A stretch of DNA of 41,394 nt from an uncultured Desulfosporosinus sp. (GTDB taxonomy: Bacteria > Bacillota > Desulfitobacteriia > Desulfitobacteriales > Desulfitobacteriaceae), in assembly GCA_927405585.1 (NCBI GenBank), contig CAKMJS010000128.1, forward strand, positions 1-41,394, read 5' to 3'. The notes beneath the pieces are model-generated. The model worked only from the letters and a program-made list of their open reading frames with translations. It was not told the origin of the DNA and made no database searches. Both the position numbers and the translations under genes were made by a program. Below, one piece after another: positions 1-7,257 of this stretch. Position 1 is the stretch's first letter; the number at the start of each line of letters is the position of its first letter.

Positions 1-948
1 ACGTTTGATCGCTTCATAACTATAAAGTCCTCTCCGCTCGTCTTCTAGAAACTCAGGGGTACCACTAAAAATGATATACAAACCTGAGACATTGCCCTGC
101 AGAGTATCATTGAAGATTTTAAGAATGGTTTCATAGTTCTTATCCCTCGACTGCGGATGGGTTATTTTATATAGATTTATCGCCTCATCGAAATTGATGA
201 CCAAGCCAGAATACCCAATTTGGCGGACGAATTGCGCGATGATCTTAAGATAATCATAGTAGTTCGAGTCATCGATAATATCTCTGACTCCCAGATCCCC
301 TCTAGCCTCAGTTTTAGTCGAATATTCTCCTCGTAACCAACGCAGTGCGCTGCGCTGGAGGGAATTGTTATCTTCCACAAAACCCTTAAAATATTGCATC
401 AGGACTCGTACAAAATCGAACCCACCCACGAGCTGGTCCATCATAGTTGCGGTCTCCGCAATCTCGTGTTCCACATCGATAATAAATTGAGGATTATCAT
501 ACTCAATTGACCCGTACCCTTTTTCTTGCATGGTTTTGGTCTGTACTTCACTAATCCATTGATCCAAAATCATCGGTAAAGCATTTCCATCGGGGCAAGT
601 AGCGACCGCTAGATTTTTCATCATTTCCGAATAAGTAGCCACAGCCCTGCCCTCAGAGCCATATAGGCGACGATTTGCATCAAAATCAACCTTGCCAACC
701 GCAAATTTTTCACTGAAGGCGACTTGCTGGATTAATGCTTGCAGAAACGTCTTACCTGAACCAAAGGGCCCAATAATAAATTTAATGACCGAGGCTCCGT
801 CCTTAACAGTCTCTAAATCATTCAAAATTTGATTGACCTCATCTTTGCGGCCGACCATAATATGTTCCAGACCCCTATTAGGTACAACTCCCCCGTAAAG
901 AGAGTTTAAAATTGCTGTGGATTCTTTTTTACGAAGTTTTCCCGCCAC
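1..948 (-). CDS. BrxD-like (DUF2791) P-loop ATPase, partial at the window edge
   Basis: An open frame of 316 residues begins at a GTG (946-948) and runs off the left edge, so the C-terminus is missing; the family is usually a little over 400 residues. A Walker A motif GPFGSGKT lies at residues 60-67. A Walker B-like LVINFDEA is at 249-256, and a family-typical FSGTPEFLEDERRGLYSYEA stretch is at about 294-313. This combination identifies the ATP-binding family found as BrxD in some BREX phage-defence systems and, outside BREX, beside TerB-domain proteins and superfamily II helicases. The start is fixed by AGGAGG nine bases upstream, inside the end of the preceding gene, and the two genes are four bases apart, so they are co-transcribed. 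The role in DNA processing or defence is inferred from family and context. The ATPase family call is firm; the exact subfamily is less so. Confidence 0.8.
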   Translation of the reverse strand, partial: MAGKLRKKESTAILNSLYGGVVPNRGLEHIMVGRKDEVNQILNDLETVKDGASVIKFIIGPFGSGKTFLQALIQQVAFSEKFAVGKVDFDANRRLYGSEGRAVATYSEMMKNLAVATCPDGNALPMILDQWISEVQTKTMQEKGYGSIEYDNPQFIIDVEHEIAETATMMDQLVGGFDFVRVLMQYFKGFVEDNNSLQRSALRWLRGEYSTKTEARGDLGVRDIIDDSNYYDYLKIIAQFVRQIGYSGLVINFDEAINLYKITHPQSRDKNYETILKIFNDTLQGNVSGLYIIFSGTPEFLEDERRGLYSYEAIKR

Positions 949-952
949 TGAT

Positions 953-2608
953 CTAAGCCTCCTCGACAAGTCTGTGTAGCACATCTTCGAAATCACTATT
1001 AAGCCTTAAAACGTCTCCCTCTTGTTCAATGAGGTTGTCCCCCAAATCTTCCAATGCCTTCTCGTTAAGGGCGTTAAGGAAGACCCCCAGCATAATGCCA
1101 CGACTTTTAAGGTAATTAATCCCCTCTTGCTTGGCTCTTATGAGACCCTCGAACCCTAGGAGGAATTCACCTTCTAGCTTGCTTAACTTGTCCATGAACG
1201 TCTCTAAGCCCTCATCCGAGGACACTGGGATTATATCATAAATGAGTTTTTTTTGTATTAGTGGGCGTTGCAGAGAATTATCCTGTGTTTTCGGATCCGA
1301 TTGGTCGTGAAGATCAAGGCTCTCGTCATCATATCGCAGGGCAAAAATCTCGATTAACTCTTTGCTTTCTTTATCTAACGTATCGATTCGCTCTAAATCA
1401 AACTCAATCAGTGGAATTGCCACACCTTGTTCCAGAATCTCAGGCGGTTCTGGAATCAAACTACCCCTGCCCTTAATCCCTTTGTCCCTTGCTTTGATAA
1501 AGCGACTTTCAGAGACTAGTGACGGTGTTTGCACGTTATCAAGAAACAATTCGAAGAGTGCATTTTTAAAGCCTTCTGGAAAGAGTGCTTCATCGACTGA
1601 TAATTGGCGCTTCTCTCCTGTTTTAACTCGGGCAACATTTTTCGCTAGTCGAAATAAGGCTGTAAGATCGTCTCTCATTTTTAACGCCGGAAATCGTTTT
1701 GCTTCAAGTTTAATGACTACCTTACGACCTATCACAGCATTTGTAAATAATCGCCGTTCAAGACTGGAGTTTTCTGTGAGGGGTATCCATGCATTTATTA
1801 GGTTTTCTCCTTGAGCTTGATACTGCCTTTCCAAGAGCCCAATCGAAGTTTTGAAAACTTTATAAATGTGATTTCTATTCGTCTTAAAGAAAGCTGTTTT
1901 ATTATATCTTATAAATCGTTTCCAAAAGGAAATAGAAACTGTCTCTAGTTTATTCTCAAATTGTTTGAGTGTTTCATAATCGGATAACTCATAGTTTCGT
2001 ATCTTAGCGGTCCACTTCTTTTCAAGGGCACCCTCTCCTAATTCATAGCAAAAATCAGCAATCCAGCGTGGTAAAAAATGAGCCAAATTATAATGCTTAT
2101 CCTGATAATTTAGAAAAATTCGATCCAACATACTTAAATTAAATGCTGCTTTATCATTAAAGGTGTAATTCAGTAGTTCATAGACAAAGATTAAGATGTA
2201 GCCTGGATCAGCATAGAGGTAGTTCCCCCTCAGAACTTCCTTTCTCCAGTAGAAATACCATTCCTTTTGTGCCTTATTGAGACTGTCAAACGATGGTTCA
2301 TAAATCTTAAGGAAAACGGGCATTGCAGATTTCCCCTGTGTCTCCTGTCGCTTAGAAAAAGCCACAGAATCCTTGCAAAACTTGAAGCTATTGCCTGTAT
2401 ACTGAGCCTCTTGGAAAGGCATCCCCTTGATAGTTTCCAGAAAAACTTTGACTGATAAAGGTGTTTCGACATGTTGATATTCTGAAAGAATCAAAGTTTC
2501 TACAGGATATATTAAATCTTCAGAGATAGACAATGTCTTCTCATTTACAAGTTCCGTCGCGCGTTTAAGATTAAACTTATCGAGCATGGTCAATAGTTTA
2601 TCGATCAT
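953..2608 (-). CDS. TerB-N/TerB-C domain protein, predicted defence or stress component
   Basis: The protein has 551 residues. Around residues 105-200 the stretch KAQKEWYFYWRKEVLRGNY...DPGYILIFVYELLN is typical of the TerB-N domain (aromatic-rich, a W..WR..V..G pattern, then a hydrophobic Y-E-L helix). The last 130 or so residues, with GFEGLIRAKQEG and an acidic LIEQEGD tail, resemble TerB-C. No central TerB domain with conserved metal-binding acids is obvious. There is no signal peptide or membrane segment, so it should be cytoplasmic. The family is known from tellurite-resistance-associated and predicted anti-phage gene neighbourhoods, often next to a DUF2791 ATPase and a helicase; here the ATPase gene follows four bases downstream. 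ATG start with a GAAGGAC-type site upstream. Function is inferred from domain and neighbourhood only. Confidence 0.72.
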   Translation of the reverse strand: MIDKLLTMLDKFNLKRATELVNEKTLSISEDLIYPVETLILSEYQHVETPLSVKVFLETIKGMPFQEAQYTGNSFKFCKDSVAFSKRQETQGKSAMPVFLKIYEPSFDSLNKAQKEWYFYWRKEVLRGNYLYADPGYILIFVYELLNYTFNDKAAFNLSMLDRIFLNYQDKHYNLAHFLPRWIADFCYELGEGALEKKWTAKIRNYELSDYETLKQFENKLETVSISFWKRFIRYNKTAFFKTNRNHIYKVFKTSIGLLERQYQAQGENLINAWIPLTENSSLERRLFTNAVIGRKVVIKLEAKRFPALKMRDDLTALFRLAKNVARVKTGEKRQLSVDEALFPEGFKNALFELFLDNVQTPSLVSESRFIKARDKGIKGRGSLIPEPPEILEQGVAIPLIEFDLERIDTLDKESKELIEIFALRYDDESLDLHDQSDPKTQDNSLQRPLIQKKLIYDIIPVSSDEGLETFMDKLSKLEGEFLLGFEGLIRAKQEGINYLKSRGIMLGVFLNALNEKALEDLGDNLIEQEGDVLRLNSDFEDVLHRLVEEA

Positions 2609-2662
2609 TCCAGTCCTTCGCCCTTCTATTTACAGGTTCTACCTATATTAGCCCATCTAATA

Positions 2663-2691
2663 ATTATAGCAGGTTAAACCTAGTATCATAA
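2663..2691 (-). promoter_or_regulatory. Extended -10 promoter for the TerB/BrxD-like operon
   Basis: On the minus strand a perfect TATAAT (2663-2668) is preceded by TGC, giving an extended -10 element. A weak -35 candidate TTATGA (2686-2691) lies 17 bases upstream. Start codon distance is about 55 bases. Position directly upstream of the two-gene operon fits an independent promoter for the accessory pair. Confidence 0.5.
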
Positions 2692-2747
2692 CAGTTATCA
2701 CCAGGAAAAAATACGTCCAAGCCTTCCTCTTAGTTAACAAAACCAAA

Positions 2748-2945
2748 TCATACCCTGCAATCCTTGTACCGAGCCATTTCTTCAAAATCAATAACTCTCC
2801 CCTCAAGTTTGGCATGATCTAAGGTCAGAGGTTTCCGAACAAGGACTATTACCTTAGAGTATTCATGGCTATTCAATAAGCAACTGAGTAATTCGCTACC
2901 CACTAACCCGCTTGAGCCCACAATAAGCGCCGATTTTCCTACCAT
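2748..2945 (-). pseudogene. Truncated NAD(P)-binding Rossmann-fold oxidoreductase (5' fragment)
   Basis: The frame gives 65 residues from the ATG at 2945, which has GGGGAGG eight bases upstream; an in-frame TTG six bases earlier is less likely. It reads as the N-terminus of an atypical short-chain-dehydrogenase/HTATIP2-like protein: dinucleotide motif GSSGLVGSEL, then VIVLVRKPL, then a LEGRVIDFEEM segment. Such proteins are normally about 215 residues and continue with a conserved FCCLGTT segment; here translation stops immediately before it. The fragment keeps a good ribosome site but lacks two thirds of the fold, including the substrate side, so it is probably dead. Its broken end lies next to the TerB operon promoter, which suggests insertion or deletion at the junction. 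Confidence 0.65.
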
Positions 2946-2990
2946 TCGCAACCCCTCCCCTTTTCCATCGCTTACCTAGTGTGACCCTAA

Positions 2991-3122
2991 GTGCATTTGA
3001 GTCGTATACGCAAACAGCAACCCCCAGTTTCCACCTAAACCCACAGCAAGCTAGCCCCAAAAGGGAGCTCTCTAAGTTTAAGATCATACCAAGTGCATTT
3101 GCGTCAAAGAACGCAAACAGCG
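2991..3122. repeat. Short direct repeat pair around acgcaaacag
   Basis: Two related stretches, 2991-3017 and 3092-3121, share gtgcattt, then gtc, then acgcaaacag with a few variable bases. A third relative is at 18442-18466 (cctttgcgtttacgacgcaa then acagc). All three sit next to copies of the long dispersed element, so this is probably its variable outer part. No convincing gene lies between 2952 and 3509. Confidence 0.55.
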
Positions 3123-3174
3123 TCACACACCCCAAATTGTGCAAGTTAAAGCGTCCCCGAGCTTGCACTCGTCG

Positions 3175-3505
3175 TTCCAAACCCTGTCGACCCAAGCTAG
3201 AGGGAGTTTTTTAGCTTAAGAAGCACTTTAGTGGAAGCGCGTCAATGAGCGCAGTCGATACGGCGTGAAGAAACGCAACGGTCGCACATGCAGAAAGCAC
3301 AAGGGTTTTGCGTTTTAGCCTTAGCGACAAGCGAATAGCACGATAGTCTCCGGTGGAGAGTATCGCCGAAGCCGCGATCCCTAAAGGAATACTTACCGGC
3401 GTAGGATTGAAGCACGATAGTCTCCGGGGGAGAGTATCGCCAAGGCGCTGAACCACAAACGAACACTTCGCGCCGTAGGATGCTGCGACTGTGCTAATAA
3501 ACTTC
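3175..3505. repeat. Long dispersed intergenic repeat, copy 1
   Basis: About 330 bases that share many blocks, in the same order and orientation, with 18480-18786: cgacccaagctagagg, gtgaagaaacgcaac, cgcacatgcag, ggttttgcgttttag, cttagcgacaag, a hairpin core, gctgcgac, and acttcctccc. Two hairpins CGATAGTCTCC/GGAGAGTATCG occur here (3341-3365 and 3415-3439), each with arms of 11 bases, one mismatch and a 3-base loop; the second may be an extra unit. No coding potential convinces in any frame. It separates the phosphodiesterase gene from the accessory region. Confidence 0.75.
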
Positions 3506-3509
3506 CTCC

Positions 3510-4997
3510 CTAGAAACCGAAATGTCCCATTATCATCGGAAACAAGTCAATAATCCTCGGATAATCTAGCCTAACTGGCATACCAGTAACGATCATCGGT
3601 ACCGTCGAATCCTCTTCTTCAAGCGATCCGTGGCTCCCACCTCCCGGATGAATGGGGGCCCCTGCTGCTAAATATTCATAGCCTGATACAGCAGAAACGA
3701 CTACTCGGCTCCCGCTCCGTGCCTCAAGAGCTGAGGAAAGACGACCAAATGCATCAGGGTACTTACCAAATTCAATTTTTTGCTTGCATTTCACCTGGGC
3801 ATCGACCACGGTTAAATCCCCTTCAAAGGTCCAGGTTTGACCGTATACATCCTGATACGGGCCAACTCGCCCAAAGAAAAGTTGTTTCTCCGTTCCACCT
3901 TGAAGGACACAATACTTATTTTCAGAGATTTTCCAAGCAATCTGGGCATTACGTGGATCCTTGGCCAGAATACCAACGATGTCGTGTAATATCTCGTTTT
4001 TTCGCTGGAGAACGTAAATAAAGGCCATACGTTCATTCGGGCATATGGCAATTTCTTTGTTGTTATTCCCACTCGCTTCTTCTGTAGCCCTTAATCGTTT
4101 AAACGACTTTAAAGCACGATCTAGATCGATCAGGTATTCATTGCCTAAGCCGACCAACGACTGCGCATGGTCGCCAGTAACAATAATGACATTTTCCTCA
4201 AGGGCTTTTTCCCAAGAACCAAACTCATCAAGGACTGATGCCACTAGTAAATCTGCTTGTTCAATCGATGGACCAGTCCTCAATGGGCCGTAATGATGGG
4301 AATACTTATCATTATCTGGAAAATAAACAACCATGAAATCCGGTTGTTTACCTTCCCTAATTAGCTGCGCAGAGATTTTCCCGGAGAAGGCATCATTAAA
4401 ACCAAAACGATTTAATGGTCCTCTTGGATAGGCACTTGCCCGTTCGGCGAAAGTTGGATGGACGAGTTGACCCAACGTCAGGTGGGAAGGCCCTAATACT
4501 TCTGCTTCAGTGAAACGAAAACCAGTGGCCAAAGAGAGTGAAAAAGGAATTTTTGCCTTGTAAGGACGCGTAGCTCTATGCATAAAAAGATTCACATTTC
4601 CTGTACTATATCCTTTACTCTCGAGTTCTTCATACAGGGTAGGCGTATCCGAGCTAAGGTGTTCTTGATTGAGTTTAATCAGTAGGTTGCGTAGAACCTT
4701 CTCAGTCCCAATTTTAATGACACTTTGTAAAGTCGCTCCGTAATCCACGATTTTCCGGATATCCTCGTTATACCAGATGAATCCAGGGACTCCATGCCGA
4801 TCTGGCCATGTTCCCGTAATCATAGAACTTGTGGCAACTGGGGTCATAGTTGGGAACGAAGAAACAACTCGCTCGAAATAAGTTCCGTGTTTAGCCAAAA
4901 AACGAAAAGCAGGAACATAGCCTTCAGAAAGAAGTCGTGCTAAAACCACAGGATGAAGGGAGTCTACCACAAATAAGATTACCTTTTTCACGGTCAA
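3510..4997 (-). CDS. Alkaline-phosphatase-superfamily phosphodiesterase/nucleotide pyrophosphatase-like protein
   Basis: This is a 495-residue member of the metal-dependent alkaline phosphatase superfamily (type I phosphodiesterase/nucleotide pyrophosphatase branch). Expected two-zinc-site elements can be seen in order: Asp12 in FVVDSLHP; a nucleophile region SFPTMTPVATSSMITG at about residues 47-61 (Thr50 or Thr52); FPDNDKYSHHYGP in the middle; TGDHAQS; and a late HPGGGSHGSLEE with the last histidine. There is no clear signal peptide, because the hydrophobic start (KKVILFVVDS) is the first beta strand, so a cytoplasmic location is likely. The substrate cannot be read from sequence; phosphodiesters, nucleotides or phosphonates are all possible. 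It stands alone between the UspA gene and a dispersed repeat, with a 188-base gap upstream. Confidence 0.75.
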   Translation of the reverse strand: MTVKKVILFVVDSLHPVVLARLLSEGYVPAFRFLAKHGTYFERVVSSFPTMTPVATSSMITGTWPDRHGVPGFIWYNEDIRKIVDYGATLQSVIKIGTEKVLRNLLIKLNQEHLSSDTPTLYEELESKGYSTGNVNLFMHRATRPYKAKIPFSLSLATGFRFTEAEVLGPSHLTLGQLVHPTFAERASAYPRGPLNRFGFNDAFSGKISAQLIREGKQPDFMVVYFPDNDKYSHHYGPLRTGPSIEQADLLVASVLDEFGSWEKALEENVIIVTGDHAQSLVGLGNEYLIDLDRALKSFKRLRATEEASGNNNKEIAICPNERMAFIYVLQRKNEILHDIVGILAKDPRNAQIAWKISENKYCVLQGGTEKQLFFGRVGPYQDVYGQTWTFEGDLTVVDAQVKCKQKIEFGKYPDAFGRLSSALEARSGSRVVVSAVSGYEYLAAGAPIHPGGGSHGSLEEEDSTVPMIVTGMPVRLDYPRIIDLFPMIMGHFGF

Positions 4998-5117
4998 CCC
5001 CCTTCCAAAATATCACCCATCTATAAAATCATCTTCATGTTATCTTTCACTGAACAACCTTATAATTTTTAACAGAAGTAAATTTTTCTTCAAAATAAAT
5101 ATTGTGCGCAGATACAG

Positions 5118-5152
5118 AACAAGGCTCAGAGCAAAAAGCTTCTAGCCTTGTT
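5118..5152. other. Long inverted repeat downstream of the UspA gene
   Basis: Arms of 15 bases (aacaaggct... and ...agccttgtt, extended inward by agc/gct with a 3-base internal mismatch) enclose a 5-base loop. It would form a stable hairpin in RNA from either strand. There is no U-run, so it is more likely a 3'-end stabilising or processing structure than an intrinsic terminator. The rest of the 4998-5185 gap shows nothing recognisable. Confidence 0.4.
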
Positions 5153-5185
5153 GAATCACCGAGTACCTATTCTTGATAAATGTAT

Positions 5186-5614
5186 TCACTTCACAATAAG
5201 AACAGAACATTTTGCTCCATGGAGAACGCGTTGACTGACGCTACCTAAGATAGTGCCAGTAATTGCCCCGTAACCATGACTTCCCATAACAACTAAATCT
5301 ATATTCTGATTTTCTATCTCTTGTAATATGATGTTTGCTGGTTTTCCTTGCATAACTTTCTTGATTATGTTGACGTTCGAACTATCGGATCCTTGCAGAG
5401 TGTCTTGGATCGCCTGCTCCCCTCCTAGTTCATTTTGTTCCCGCCAATTAATATGCTCGTCGAGCAAATTCACAGCATACGCTCGCGGCTGATCCATGAC
5501 GATCAGAAGCTCGATTTCCGAGTCAAATTTCCTAGCAATTTCCAAAGCACGCTTCAACGCTTTCCGTGAGTACTCCGAAGCATCTGTGGCCACCAATATT
5601 TTCTTCAGAATCAA
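5186..5614 (-). CDS. Universal stress protein, UspA family
   Basis: The protein is a single-domain UspA of about 142 residues. The start KKILVATDASEYS and the C-terminal GSHGYGAITGTILGSVSQRV show the G-2x-G-9x-G(S/T) pattern of the ATP-binding Usp subclass; it ends CSVLIVK. It is cytoplasmic and probably dimeric; these proteins bind nucleotide and support survival under stress, but the exact job is not predictable. The start is odd: the TTG at 5614 lies only two bases from AGGAGG, while a CTG two codons later (5606-5608) is eight bases from it and would give the family-typical MKKILVATD. A CTG start is therefore plausible. An inverted repeat lies about 50 bases upstream. Confidence 0.9.
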   Translation of the reverse strand: MILKKILVATDASEYSRKALKRALEIARKFDSEIELLIVMDQPRAYAVNLLDEHINWREQNELGGEQAIQDTLQGSDSSNVNIIKKVMQGKPANIILQEIENQNIDLVVMGSHGYGAITGTILGSVSQRVLHGAKCSVLIVK

Positions 5615-5662
5615 CCCCTCCTTCTACCTCATCTCTCTGCCAACTAAAATTCCACACTTTTT

Positions 5663-5691
5663 AATGATATCCTTCCATTTTAAGGATCATT
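5663..5691. promoter_or_regulatory. Inverted repeat upstream of the UspA gene, possible operator
   Basis: Minus-strand AATGATCCTT and AAGGAT-at-CATT form an interrupted inverted repeat with a 7-base centre and a 2-base bulge, about 50 bases before the start codon. It could be an operator or a leader hairpin. No convincing -35/-10 pair was found around it. Confidence 0.3.
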
Positions 5692-5743
5692 ATGATTTCT
5701 TATTAAGACAAACTAGTCTTAGTGCATCCTAAACCATTAGTTT

Positions 5744-6349
5744 TTAGATTTTCCGGCTCCCTGGCTTGATAGCAGGGATCCCTTGTGCACATAGCGGGCA
5801 TTCCAGAGCTTCATAGGCTTGGATGTGCAACTGAATTATAGAGGCCGTCGGCAGTCCAAAATCCACGGTACCTCCTGTTCGGTCGACAAGAATGCCGACG
5901 CCAACCGAAATAGCCTCAAATTCTTGGACTACAGCTAAGACCTCGCGTACGGATCCACCGGTCGTGATCACATCCTCCACGACCAAGACGCGTTCTCCCG
6001 GAGAAAGTGTGAACCCTCTGCGCAAACGCATGACTCCGTTTTCCCGTTCTGTAAATAGCGCTCGAACGCCTAAGGCCTTGGCGACTTCGTGGGCCACCAA
6101 GATCCCTCCTGTAGCGGGTCCAATAACAGTTTGTATCCCCTGATCTTGAAACGACGCGGCAAGCCCCTTGGCCAATGTTGCTGCCCGCTCAGGATACTGC
6201 AAGACTTGAGCACACTGCATATATTGAGCACTATGTTTTCCTGAGGTTAACAGAAAGTGCCCATCCAATAGAGCTTTACTCTCTCGAAATAAATCTAAAT
6301 ATTCGGCTTGTTTTAGTTTAGCTTCTTCTGCGTTCATTTGTTTTTTCAT
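5744..6349 (-). CDS. pyrE: Orotate phosphoribosyltransferase
   Basis: PyrE converts orotate and PRPP to orotidine 5'-monophosphate, the fifth step of UMP synthesis. The 201-residue product carries the type I phosphoribosyltransferase PRPP loop VLVVEDVITTGGS, the flexible-loop region after FTERENG, and GPATGGILVAHEVA. The start chosen is the ATG at 6349 (MKKQMNAEEA), with AAGGAG nine bases upstream; a longer frame reaches 6394 but has no ribosome site. It is the last gene of the pyr operon, 60 bases after pyrF, and no strong terminator is visible after it. A C-terminal extension with a CPLC pair (ECPLCAQGIPAIKPGS) is seen in many clostridial PyrE proteins. Confidence 0.96.
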   Translation of the reverse strand: MKKQMNAEEAKLKQAEYLDLFRESKALLDGHFLLTSGKHSAQYMQCAQVLQYPERAATLAKGLAASFQDQGIQTVIGPATGGILVAHEVAKALGVRALFTERENGVMRLRRGFTLSPGERVLVVEDVITTGGSVREVLAVVQEFEAISVGVGILVDRTGGTVDFGLPTASIIQLHIQAYEALECPLCAQGIPAIKPGSRKI

Positions 6350-6409
6350 GATATCAGTCTCCTTTTTAGGCTTAGTAAGAAAATAGCATGTCAAAGGTGC
6401 GAATGTGCC

Positions 6410-7120
6410 TTAACGTATCCAAAGTCGTTCCAAGGCCTGACGCGGGTCTTCTGCTCGAGTAATCGGCCTTCCGACCACGAGATATGTGCTTCCGGCTGCT
6501 AAGGCCTCATACGGTGTAAGGACCCGAGCTTGATCCTGTGCTTCACTCCAAGCTGGGCGAATCCCCGGCGTAACAATCAGAAACCCGTCTTTAGTGTTTC
6601 GTTTTATCTCACTAGCTTCCATAGCGGAAGCGACAACCCCATCTAATCCTGCCTTTTCTGCAAGTATAGCAAGTTCCAGTACATGCTCTGGGAGTTGCCG
6701 TTGTACTCCCATCTCTTGTTTAAATTGATTTTCAGACATGCTAGTTAGTACCGTTACTCCAATTACTTTAGGAGTACTTTTCAGTTTACTCCCGGCTTCC
6801 TGCACAGCGTTGGCCGCCCTAGCCATCATATCATACCCGCCGCTACAATGAACATTAATCATATCCGCACCACACTGCACGTAACCACGAATTGCCCGTT
6901 CGACCGTATTGGGAATGTCATGAAGCTTTAAGTCCAGAAAAATGGGAAACCCCATCTCTTTTAGTTCTTGAACCATCGCCGGACCAGTATACGCATAAAG
7001 TTCCATTCCTACTTTAAGCCAACATCCACTCCCTTGGAGAGCCTTTGCCAGGACCAAAGCTTCCTCGCGTCCCTGAACGTCTAGGGCGACCATAATCCGC
7101 TTATTTAAGGTTGCGTCCAT
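6410..7120 (-). CDS. pyrF: Orotidine 5'-phosphate decarboxylase
   Basis: PyrF decarboxylates OMP to UMP, the last step of the pathway. The 236-residue TIM-barrel protein has the catalytic signature FLDLKLHDIPNTV (the D-K-D tetrad region), a first-strand MVALDVQGREEAL, and the phosphate-binding end VTPGIRP...LVVGRPIT. ATG start with GGAGG eleven bases upstream. It lies downstream of pyrD after a 137-base gap holding two palindromic repeats, and upstream of pyrE. Length is normal for the short bacterial type. Regulation is expected to be through the two upstream PyrR attenuators. Confidence 0.97.
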   Translation of the reverse strand: MDATLNKRIMVALDVQGREEALVLAKALQGSGCWLKVGMELYAYTGPAMVQELKEMGFPIFLDLKLHDIPNTVERAIRGYVQCGADMINVHCSGGYDMMARAANAVQEAGSKLKSTPKVIGVTVLTSMSENQFKQEMGVQRQLPEHVLELAILAEKAGLDGVVASAMEASEIKRNTKDGFLIVTPGIRPAWSEAQDQARVLTPYEALAAGSTYLVVGRPITRAEDPRQALERLWIR

Positions 7121-7173
7121 TACTGGTTATACCTCCGTTTCTAACTGTGGGGCTTGTGACTATTCTTTTCCAT

Positions 7174-7234
7174 GTAGGGCAATTTATGAATTGCAATTCT
7201 TTTCCTTGTAGGGGCAATTCATGAATTGCCCCTA
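7174..7234. repeat. Two intergenic palindromes of the GGGCAATTC family
   Basis: At 7209-7234 a perfect 26-base palindrome has arms built on TAGGGGCAATTC and GAATTGCCCCTA. At 7174-7194 there is an imperfect, decayed relative (GGGCAATTTATGAATTGC). They fill the pyrD-pyrF gap. Related copies occur at 9081-9107 and 32174-32243. Confidence 0.8.
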
Positions 7235-7257
7235 TGTAACCGTTATTCCTTTATGAA

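Noticed and set aside
1261-1814. Plus-strand frames of 71 and 150 residues opposite the TerB gene
   Set aside because: They are antisense to a well-supported gene, with no family resemblance and no ribosome site.
3211-3466. Two overlapping minus-strand frames of 74-81 residues
   Set aside because: Both are translations of the dispersed repeat and its hairpins, with no ribosome site and no family resemblance.
5700-5743. Terminator after pyrE
   Set aside because: Short hairpins (aagac/gtctt) are present but no T-run follows on the minus strand.
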